Source of the DNA: Bimuria novae-zelandiae CBS 107.79 | Taxonomy: Eukaryota; Ascomycota; Dothideomycetes; Pleosporales; Didymosphaeriaceae | Direction of reading: 5' to 3' | Length of the DNA: 32,924 bases | Assembly (NCBI GenBank): GCA_010015655.1 | Contig: ML976705.1 | Span: 402,636 to 435,559 of the forward strand | Shown here: in pieces, positions 10,474 through 18,245 of the stretch | Position numbering within the stretch: the first letter of the stretch is position 1 | Layout of the letters: each line of letters opens with the position of its first letter | Position numbers and translations under genes: made by a program | Notes under the pieces: model-generated | Told to the model about the DNA's origin: nothing | Seen by the model: only the letters and a program-made list of their open reading frames with translations | Database searches by the model: none

Positions 10474-10832
10474 TAGACGTACTATTAATAATAGTACGTT
10501 AATATATAGACTTTTGCCTCTAAACTTATATTTTAAAAGCTAAAGGTGTAATAGTCTAGGCCCTAAAGGTCTAATAGCCTAGGCCTAAAGCTTACTTCTA
10601 ATTAGTTAGACACGACGCTAGCCATTTAGGTATTAGCGTTTAGACTAAGCGAGATAGATAGATCCACGCTAAATAGGGGGAGAAGACCTTTACTCCTTAT
10701 CTAACGTCTTGTACCTACACGTAGATATTAAACGTAGTATTATTAATCTAGCTTACCTTAGTTAAGATACCTATACTTGTTGCTCTCGTGATAGTTAACT
10801 TGTCTTTTAATATATTACAATAGTATTAATAG
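10474..10832 (+). repeat. 3' LTR of the gypsy element
   Basis: The segment aligns with the 5' LTR at 777-1114, sharing the palindrome (10478-10498), the 'GACACGACGCTAGCCAT' block and the 'GGGGGGAGAAGACCTTT' block. It is slightly longer because of an insertion of about 15-20 bp near 10780-10805. The right end is approximate. The differences from the 5' copy are mostly RIP-type transitions, so they cannot be used directly to date the insertion. Confidence 0.8.
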
Positions 10833-10863
10833 ATACTAGACGTATTTTTTAAACTTATGCTGC

Positions 10864-11321
10864 TGTTAGGATCTGAACATGTATGGAACGCGGAGGACCA
10901 ACGGGCCTCAGTGGAAGTGACACTCGGCGGGGTCGCGTAACCGAAGTCACGTGACATACCATCCAGCCAAGATATACCATCCTGCCAAGATTGTGGAAGG
11001 TGCACCATCCATGGACGGCGCGACCATCCATCGGAATCTAGGGACGGTAACAAGAGAGATGGACGGTAAGGTTTACCCCCCCTTGTATATAAACCCACAC
11101 GAATACCCTTATGGCATTCGTGTTCAACCTGTTTATTAATCTATCGTTTGGATCTGAGTAAGCAACCTTGTTGATTTGATTATGCTATACACACCTTCGA
11201 TACTAACGCCCCAGTGACAAGCGCAAGCTATCACTACGACCCTCTCCTGTCCTACCAGTATTCCTGCCCGAGAACCAACCTTAGCCCCTTAGAGATTAGC
11301 TATCTCTTCGGGATCTTAACA
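10864..11321 (+). repeat. Solo LTR with 5-bp target duplication
   Basis: The 458-bp segment starts TGTTAGGATC and ends GGATCTTAACA and is flanked by GCTGC on both sides (10859-10863 and 11322-11326). That is the structure left when two LTRs recombine and remove the retrotransposon body. It keeps normal CA/TG content, so it is younger or escaped RIP. TATATAAA at 11085-11092 is a plausible LTR core promoter. A CACGTGAC site near 10950 resembles one in the 6852-7301 LTR, but the two are not clearly the same family. Confidence 0.88.
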
Positions 11322-11326
11322 GCTGC

Positions 11327-11560
11327 TAGAAACTTTAAGTAATTTAAAAGAGTTAAGAAAGATCTAAGAGATATCTTCTAAAGCCATAGTAATAGAGAAA
11401 ATAGCTTTTATACGATAAGAGATTAATTTTCACGTAGAAAGGTAGTGCGTGCGTTAAATTATTTAATAATATCGCTTAATACGATAATTTATTGTTTACG
11501 AAACGATAATTTTATTTTTAACAACCCTGTTCCAATCCAGTACCGGTCATTTTATTCGAC
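11327..11560. other. AT-rich flank between solo LTR and minisatellite
   Basis: The stretch is AT-rich, moderately poor in CA/TG and has no coding trace. It may be the edge of another repeat touched by RIP. The AT-rich character ends abruptly near 11520. Confidence 0.35.
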
Positions 11561-11629
11561 CTCAGCACTTCCCCGTTATTCCTTCATGTATGCCTTTGTA
11601 GTCCTCCGAGATCCTCCTCATAGAACTTG

Positions 11630-13240
11630 TCTTGCGCCGATTTTAGTCCAGCAGTGCTCCTCCACACATATGCCTTGTCCAGCGCGCATTTCATCCAACA
11701 GCATAGGCTGTGTAGGGATCCCATTTTAGTCGCCCACAATTCCTCCTCGTAGATATGGGAGACAGACGTTGAAGCTCAGGTAGAATTTATACCGTCTAGC
11801 GGCATCCCCCATAGTCTTTCACCAATTGAATTTTGGTGCAAGGGTATCGCAGCACATCATCTTTCGAGGAGGAGATTTGTACACCACGCTGCGCCCAGCA
11901 TAAGGCATCAGGTTTGAGTATTTGTTCGTCCACTCCGGTTTCACATGTTCGTAAAGAGTGTTATTTTCGGGCCAATATTGCTCCTCCACATGAGGGGTAC
12001 TGTATGCCGCTTTTAAGTTCACCGTACTTCTCCGCATGACAGATATGTGTGCAAGCTTCCTGCCCGCAGCCGCACCTCTCATGCACCCTTCATAAATAGC
12101 TTTTTTGTCCCAACCATACCCTTCACATGGTGGACAGAATGCCAGATTTTGAATTTCAGCTCCTTCCATTTAGACGAGTGCGCACAGTTTTAGCTCAAGA
12201 GACCTCCACATCATCTGTTCGCTTGCATGATTTGAGTCCAGGACGCAGCTCCAGCATGGAAGTGATGGTCGTGAATATTAAAACCCAGTCGATCCCCCGC
12301 ATGCTCTATGCGTGGGAGATTTTAAGTCCGATATGCTGCTCCAGCATATATGTGGACTCTTGTGGTTTTCAGTCTACGAGTGCTCGTCCACATATCGCCA
12401 ATAGTAGGTACTTTGAGCTCACGGCGCACCTCCCCCATCATGTTTGATGTGGATAATCTTTAGTCCAGCCGCTCGTCCACACAATGCCGTTGTCTGGTGT
12501 TTTGAGTCCACGACACTCCTCCAGCATAACCAACCGCTCTTCAGGATTTACCCAGACCGCTCTTCCACATATCTCGTTCGGAGGTTGGTTTTACTTCCCA
12601 ACCCCAGTCCAGCCTCCAACATGTACGCCCTCTTCTTTGGGTTTTGTTCCTCGCCCGGTTGTTCGTCCATATGTGGCGGATGCGGTATACTTTCCAATCC
12701 ACAACGCTCCTCCAGCCATAACGCTGTGGAACAGTGTCTTTTGGACCAGTGGCTCGTCCACATCACATAACGAGGCAGCCATTTTGGTCTCCAGCGCCCC
12801 TCAACCTCAGCATCTGCAATTCGTGCAAAGCCTTGTAGTCGTGCCCACCGCATGTCCGGTTTGAATTGCAGTTTTTAGTCTGCCGCCTCCCTCTGACTCC
12901 TAGCATCCTCGATCTGCTCTTGGATTTAGAGTCGCGTCCTCCAGCACATGTCTGGTAGCTGTGCTGCTTTTTCCCCTCCCACATCTCCTTCCTATGTGTT
13001 GCGACGCCGTGTAACTGGAGGGCACCGCCTCTCGCGCACATGTGTTTCGTGACGAGATTTTTAGAACAGACCGCCTCCTCCACGTGCCATTTCGTTGTAT
13101 TGGTTTTAGTGCACCGCTCTTCTTCCTATAATCGTATTTGTTGAGAGTTTTTAATCCACGGAGCACGCCTCCGCATGTACCTGCAATAGTGCTAATCCAG
13201 CCCCTTGTTTCGGAGCATATCCATTTTTAGTCCCTTTGGA
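11630..13240 (+). repeat. Highly diverged minisatellite, about 45-bp units
   Basis: A two-part motif recurs throughout: a T-rich start ending in TTTTAGTCCA, then, after a few variable bases, GCTCCTCCACATATG. Good copies start near 11640, 12229, 12319, 12365, 12459, 12499, 12738, 12923, 13058, 13104 and 13148. Spacing is mostly 42-54 bp or about double that, so I estimate some 30-35 units. Units are very diverged from each other but keep the AGTCCA and CTCCTCCA cores on the same strand. CA/TG content is normal, so there is no RIP. Unit length varies, so no reading frame is kept through the array and I do not regard it as coding. It sits exactly between the transposon block and the gene island. 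Confidence 0.6.
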
Positions 13241-13810
13241 GACTAGGTAGTTGTGTGTAGACCAACAACGCAGGAATTCACGGGGTATTTATACCTTTCT
13301 AGGCCTAATAGTCACGTGGCCAAGCACGGGCCGGGGATCCCATGTTCAACGAAGCGCATCACCACGACTGAACGATGAGGAATTGCACATTCTATTTTCT
13401 CTACACAACCGCACTGCATCTCATCCGTGGTTGCTCACTCGCAGACCTACACAAAATATCGCAAGCCCTTCGAAACGCCCTTACGAGCCTGCAATCTCGC
13501 ACAAACATTAACAATGCTGATCGACATGAGAAAGTGGCCCGTCTGTCTGGTCTAGTGAAAGGAAAAAGAAATACGGAAACTCGGGAATCTGAATGCCGAA
13601 AGACAAAACTGAAAAACATCGAGTGCCGTGAATGCCCAGACAAGTCATGAATGAGCGAAGATCCTGACCGTGCCTGAACACCTCCTAATGCAGATCTCCC
13701 GTGCTCGGCGCTGCGCCGCGCTTCATTCATGACATTCGGGCGGCGTTCCTTCGCCCTGCATAATTATCGTCATAGGAATCATATCTCATCCCCACACGTC
13801 GTCCCGTCGT
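13241..13810. other. Intergenic region downstream of the DnaJ gene, with an inverted repeat
   Basis: No gene is supported here. An exact 11-bp inverted repeat (13644-13654 and 13723-13733, GTCATGAATGA) encloses a smaller GC-rich hairpin (CGGCGC-T-GCGCCG near 13706-13718). It lies about 80-165 bases beyond the DnaJ stop codon on that gene's downstream side, so it could fold in the 3' end of the transcript or be a small repeat remnant. Confidence 0.4.
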
Positions 13811-15193
13811 TTACTGCGACGCGCACTGTACGCGTTCGGCACCGGGGTGCATCTCGTCGTCATCGTCCTCCATGCCGGCCATGCCCCGCGCACGCCCGCC
13901 TTCCCGGTTATGATCGACCTCCTCGAGCGTGAAGTCCTCGACTATCGCGTCGATTGGCGGTGCACTGGTAGCTGCAGTACGCGGTGGCAGCACGGATTCA
14001 AGGGCCTTGATCTGCTCCTCTGACAAGGGCGTGCCGTCCTCGCCTCCGAGGTGTTCGGGGAACTTGACGTCAAACTGGATGTACAAATTTCCGTAGTCGT
14101 GGTGGCGGTATGATGGCATGCCTTGCCCGCGGATAACCTTGACCTGGCCTGTTGGGATTAGTATCAATCATCTCGTATATTCTTGGAAACTGAGAAAACT
14201 TACCGGGACTGATGCACTCGCCAGGGATGATGTCAATGGTTAACCACCGGTCGTCCAGGTGCTCAATGTGAAGCTTACCGCCCGCAAGCGCAGTAAGCAA
14301 GTCAATATCTGCGTGGTAGAACAGGTCGTCATCTTTACGCTGGAACCGGGGGTGGGGCTTCTGCTCGATCTCGAAAACGACGTCGCCGGGTTCAACACCG
14401 GGTAGCTGATCACCCTCACCGCGGAACTCGATTCGGTGGCCTGACTTCACGCCGCGATCGACGTGGACGTGGAGTACCTTTCGCTCGATGATGGTCTTCT
14501 TTCCGTTGCACTGCTTGCATCGGTCGCGGTCGCGGATAATCTCTCCCTCACCCTGGCAGTCGGGGCAGACGGTCTGGAAGCGCTGGATCATGGGACCCAT
14601 CTGGCGCATCATATGCTTCATACCGCGACCATCACAACCAGCGCACTTTTTGACCGCGCCTTCCTTGCCGCCGCGGCCGTCGCACTTGGGGCAGATGACC
14701 GACTTCTGCAGAGCGAGCTTCGAGACCTTGCCCTTGTAGATGTCTTCAAGCGAAACCTTGTGCACATGGGAAATTGTGCGAGCCTTCTTGGGACCCTGCT
14801 CACGGCTCATGCCACCGCCGAACATGCCTCCAAATGGGCCACCGCCACCGCCGAAAAACTGGGCGAACAGGTCCTCAGCAGCCATACCACCACCGGCGCC
14901 ACCTTGTTCAAGGCCTTCTTCGCCATACTGATCGTAAATCTGTCGCTTTTCGGGGTCGGAGAGGACTTCGTAGGCATGTGAGAGATCTTTGAATTTCTCC
15001 GCAGCTTCGGGGTTGTGCGCGTTCTTGTCTGCACGGCCGCATTAGAAACGTGTTATCGCATGTGGGAACACAGCCAGAGCAACGTACCTGGATGGTGCTT
15101 TAGAGCGCCTTTTTTGTACGCCGACTTCAGCTGAGCTTCTGTCGCATCTGGTGACACCCCCAGGATGTCGTAAAACTTCTGGTCCTTGACCAT
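13811..15193 (-). CDS. mas5: DnaJ/Hsp40 co-chaperone, Ydj1/Mas5 type (class A), three exons
   Basis: Spliced exons are 15193-15088, 15028-14204 and 14148-13811 (introns of 59 and 55 bp, GT-AG), giving 422 residues, close to yeast Ydj1 (409). The protein has a J domain (1-70) with the HPD motif at 34-36 that stimulates Hsp70 ATPase, a Gly/Phe-rich linker (about 78-110), four zinc-binding CxxCxGxG-type repeats (Cys 148/151, 164/167, 190/193, 206/209; the fourth ends GKK rather than GxG), and two C-terminal substrate-binding domains. It ends in CASQ, a CaaX box for farnesylation, as in fungal Mas5/Ydj1, so it should sit in the cytosol and on ER or mitochondrial membranes. It helps fold and deliver proteins. 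The start is set by the perfect match of MVKDQKFYD to the family. It is divergent from FCY1. Confidence 0.97.
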
Positions 15194-15698
15194 CTTTGCG
15201 ACTGGAGGGGTCGAGTCCGAGTCAAGGAGGGGTTAGTGGGGTGTTGAGGTTAGAGTCTGCGAGTGCTGGGTTTCTTTCAGGGTGAGGGGTGTTATATGCT
15301 GTGAGGGAAAGAGTCAGTAAGAGTTCCGTGGTTCAGGAAGGTGCGACCCGTTCTCGCCTACCGGACGCGCCCAGTGGCAGTTGCGTTCGCTTCCAGGACA
15401 AGGCTGAGGCAGCAATCGGATACGCACAGTCTTCGAAAGCGGGTGATTAGTGTCCAGATATATCCGTGAGAGGGTGAAAACGACACTCGGAGGTGGAGGG
15501 AGTCCTGCACAAGCGATTACAGTGAAATATTATGGTGGAGAGCGGAGGCCTTGGGGATTTAAAGGTATTCAACCGAGATCTCGCATGCACCAGCTGCGCC
15601 GAGCGAGAGAAGATTCGGTGCGATTCCACGCCTTTCCACGTCAAATCCTGTCGCCTTCACAACTTTCACAGGCGCGCAAATCCTTGCAAACAACAACG
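15194..15698. promoter_or_regulatory. Divergent promoter region of the DnaJ and FCY1 genes
   Basis: The space between the DnaJ start codon and the first candidate FCY1 exon must hold both promoters. TTCAGGAA at 15332-15339, with another TTC at 15324-15326, resembles a heat-shock element (inverted GAA units two bases apart), which would suit an Hsp40 gene, but only two adjacent units fit well. I see no clear TATA box. Confidence 0.3.
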
Positions 15699-15752
15699 AT
15701 GGCTCTAGCAAAGCAGTCTCTCCAAGCGGAAATCCAAAATAATGTCTCAGAG
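15699..15752 (+). other. Candidate upstream coding exon of FCY1
   Basis: An ATG at 15699 opens 18 codons that end exactly at a GT donor (15753, GTGAGA). A possible acceptor, CTGCAG, ends at 15936, and the sequence after it (15937-15993) is open and in frame with the FCY1 start at 15994. Splicing would add 37 residues, including a hydrophobic stretch 'YLVVLPFLRLVVA'. The implied intron of 184 bp is three times longer than any other here. It may instead be a 5' untranslated exon. Confidence 0.35.
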
Positions 15753-15993
15753 GTGAGAAAAGCGAGAGTTTGGCACTTTGGTTCACTCCCCCACGCACTC
15801 CGAGGAACAGAATGTTGATGCGCTAGGGCGCACTAGCCCAACCGCCACGGAGCCAATGAGCAGATCTGCAGGGTCCAGCTTTCGCCGCCCGATTGGCGAT
15901 TTCCAATCGCGGTTTTGTGCGTGACATTGTCTGCAGTTTGATGAATACAAACCGTATCTGGTTGTCTTGCCGTTTCTCCGTCTTGTTGTTGCC

Positions 15994-16564
15994 ATGGAAT
16001 CAGACATCGGATTCAAAATTGCCTTTGACGAGGCGCACAGAGGCGGCGAAGAGGGTGGTGTCCCTATTGGGGCGTGCCTCGTCAGCGCTGATGGCAAGGT
16101 GCTTGGGCAGGGCCACAACATGCGCGTGCAGAAAGGCAGTGCCACGCTTCATGTTAGTAATCAATCATGTTACACCCTCATAAGTATGCAGGTGATGTTC
16201 TGACTGTAAACAGGCCGAGATCTCTTGTCTCGAAAATGCCGGACGCCTGCCTGCCTCTGTGTACCACGGCGCTACCATGTATACCAGTCTCTCGCCCTGT
16301 GATATGTGCACTGGTGCCTGTGTCATGTACAAGGTGAAGCGTGTGGTCATTGGCGAAAACAAAAACTTCGTCGGAGGCGAAGAGTACCTGAAGCAGAAAG
16401 GTATCGAGGTAGTCGTGCTTCATAACAGAGAACTTCAAGCTTTGATGAAGAAGTTCATCAAGGAGCACCCTGAAGAGTGGTAAGTAGTCGCATATAGGCA
16501 TTGTGAGTGAATCCCGCTACTAATCATATTTAGGTACGAGGACATTGGCGAGGAAGATAAATAG
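15994..16564 (+). CDS. FCY1: Cytosine deaminase, three exons
   Basis: Exons 15994-16152, 16214-16479 and 16534-16564 (introns 61 and 54 bp; the second has a CTACTAAT branch site) encode 151 residues; yeast Fcy1 has 158. The enzyme converts cytosine to uracil plus ammonia in the cytosol for pyrimidine salvage, and is what makes fungi sensitive to 5-fluorocytosine. Zinc ligands and catalytic residues are present: His53-Ala-Glu55 (HAE, split from its upstream residues by intron 1) and SPCDMC at 80-85 with Cys82 and Cys85. The C-terminal WYEDIGEE matches the family end. The start has a strong GCCATGG context and gives the usual N-terminus; a longer form is possible. It is convergent with HEM12. 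Confidence 0.96.
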
Positions 16565-16652
16565 AGCGAAGCATCTGGTATATGTTTTAGGCGATGAATC
16601 CAAGCACCGTCGCAGTATCTGTCCCAGAAGCCGGATGATGTCAACCGAAGGG

Positions 16653-18046
16653 CTATATTCCGTGAAGCAGATTCTTGGTCGACTCTCCGCGCATTGCTGT
16701 ATCCCTTGAGGAAGGTTCGTCTGTAGCTTCTCCGCTCGATGCTTGACTGGACGTGGTATACTTGTGAATCTCTTCGAAAAAGAACTTGAGGTCGTCGGGC
16801 TTGACAAAGGGCGTAATGCCTACTCGTTGTTAGGTCGTGCAAGTAAATGGTGCGGTGAAGCATAATACCGTGTCCTAGGTTGGCTATCCAGCCCTGTTTG
16901 CCTCCACCAAAGCCATCGACCATCTCCTTGACGACTGCCGTGATGGCTTCTCGCCCCCCGTACAGCACGCCAGGGTCTGCGTTACCCTGTAGGGTCTTCC
17001 CGTATGCACGAGCAATCTTGTATGCCTCGGCGGGGTCATGCAGCCAGTCTAAGCCGACGACATTGTACCTTGTCTTGCATAAGTCTTCCAGTGCGTACCA
17101 GGCGCCTTTTGCGAAGACGGTCATAGGAACGCGCTCCAGTCCGAGCTCTGCGAGTCGCTTTGGGACGTTATCGGCGATGTATGTGAGATATGGGAGAGAA
17201 AAAGACTTGAAGGAGGTTGGAGAAAGTTCACCGGCCCACGAATCAAAGACCTGGAGCATCTGTGTACCGTCAGCAACTGTTCCCACGGCGAGGGTTTGAC
17301 CATACCTGGGCACCGGCCTGGACCTGCAGGGCCAAGTACTCGACGCAAAGCTCCGCAATCTTTTGTAACAGCGCCTTGCTCTCCTCTCCATGCCTGAAGA
17401 CCCACGTCTTGGATTGTATGAACAGCTTCGTGCCTCCACCCTCCACCATGTAGCACAATAGCGTCCATGGAGCTCCGCAGAAGCCTATCAATGGCACACG
17501 ACCAGCCAGCTTTTGTCGAGTGAGCGTTATAGCCTTGTATACGTAGTCCAATGACTCCTTCACGTCGATGTGGTGGTCCATGATTTCTTGGTACTGCTTG
17601 TCATCGGGCCCTTGTAGCGGCTCCGGGAAATGAGGTCCCTTCTTGTCTACCATGATGACCTCCATGCCCATTGCTTGCGGTATGACGAGAATATCCGAGA
17701 ATATAATGGCAGCGTCGATGAGTCCCGCGAACCGTTCGATAGGCTGCAAAGTGAGCGTGGAAGCGATTTCGGGTGACCGGCAGCATTCGAAAAAGTCATG
17801 TTTGCCTTTTGCTTCGTGGTATTCGGGAAGGTATCGGCCGGCTAACAAGTACATATCAGCAATAGTTCTTGTACAATGGCCGGCACAGTGCTCACCTTGT
17901 CGCATCACCCACATGGGTGGGCGTTCCACCTTCTCCCCTGCCAGTTGATTAGCGCTACGTCAGACGAGAAAGGAGCAGGAAAAGTAAACACCTCTCGCCG
18001 TCCGCAGTATCAGGTCATTCTTCAGAGGCTCAAATGCGATCGTCAT
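16653..18046 (-). CDS. HEM12: Uroporphyrinogen decarboxylase, five exons
   Basis: Exons run 18046-17992, 17937-17896, 17841-17306, 17259-16869 and 16819-16653, with introns of 54, 54, 46 and 49 bp; the product has 396 residues (yeast Hem12 has 362). It removes the four acetate carboxyls of uroporphyrinogen III to give coproporphyrinogen III, the cytosolic fifth step of heme synthesis. Both family signatures are seen: [16 protein letters not shown] (about 25-40) and [18 protein letters not shown]. The catalytic Asp82 (FSDIL), the RQAGR substrate loop and the C-terminal NLGHGI histidine are kept. The last 30 or so residues form a polar Ser/Thr/Glu-rich tail beyond the yeast length. A 199-bp gap separates its start from MSH1. 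Confidence 0.96.
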
Positions 18047-18245
18047 TTTTGTAGTGCAGAGAAAAGAAATGCTGGAGGGGCAAGCTTTCTTCAATGGATG
18101 CGCCTGCCCCGCGTGGCGTTCCGCCTTCCGAGGCTGGACTAGGCCGTTTCTGGAGACGTGTCTCAGCAGCAATCAATCGGCAGTCACGAAATTGCATCGC
18201 AGCTTCCAATTGGGATTTTCCATCTCAGTGCTCATTAGGTGAGAG
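18047..18245. promoter_or_regulatory. Short bidirectional promoter between HEM12 and MSH1
   Basis: Only 199 bp separate the two start codons, so both promoters and both 5' leaders lie here and probably overlap. I see no clear TATA box. An in-frame TGA at 18240-18242 lies one codon before the MSH1 start, which fixes that start unless an upstream exon exists. Confidence 0.5.

Larger units (their letters stand above)
777..10832 (+). mobile_element. RIP-degraded Ty3/gypsy chromovirus, split by three nested insertions
   Basis: Direct repeats at 777-1114 and 10474-10832 are the two LTRs. Between them, on the plus strand and in canonical order, are traces of gag with a zinc knuckle, reverse transcriptase, RNase H, integrase (zinc-binding and catalytic parts) and a chromodomain, which places the element among the chromoviruses. 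All reading frames are riddled with TAG and TAA that correspond to former CAG, CAA and TGG codons, the signature of RIP. The body is interrupted by a pogo-type transposon (4458-6304), a solo LTR (6852-7301) and another pogo-type transposon (7782-9644). Subtracting these with their target duplications leaves about 5.89 kb. The exact LTR ends are uncertain because the TG...CA termini are mutated. Confidence 0.9.

Noticed and set aside
11819..13083. Overlapping frames on both strands of the minisatellite that might encode a repeat protein
   Set aside because: Unit length varies around 45 bp and is not kept in multiples of three, no amino-acid repeat persists in one frame, and no start, intron or domain pattern supports a gene.
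13401..13730. Minus-strand frame of 109 codons downstream of DnaJ
   Set aside because: There is no family resemblance, it overlaps the inverted repeat, and similar frames occur on the other strand.
14463..14981. Long plus-strand frame of 172 codons opposite the DnaJ gene
   Set aside because: It is the antisense shadow of the Gly-rich and zinc-finger part of DnaJ; GC-rich third positions keep the opposite strand open.
15323..15340. A definite heat-shock element upstream of DnaJ
   Set aside because: Only one well-spaced pair of inverted GAA units is present; a functional element usually needs three, so it is mentioned only as a possibility.
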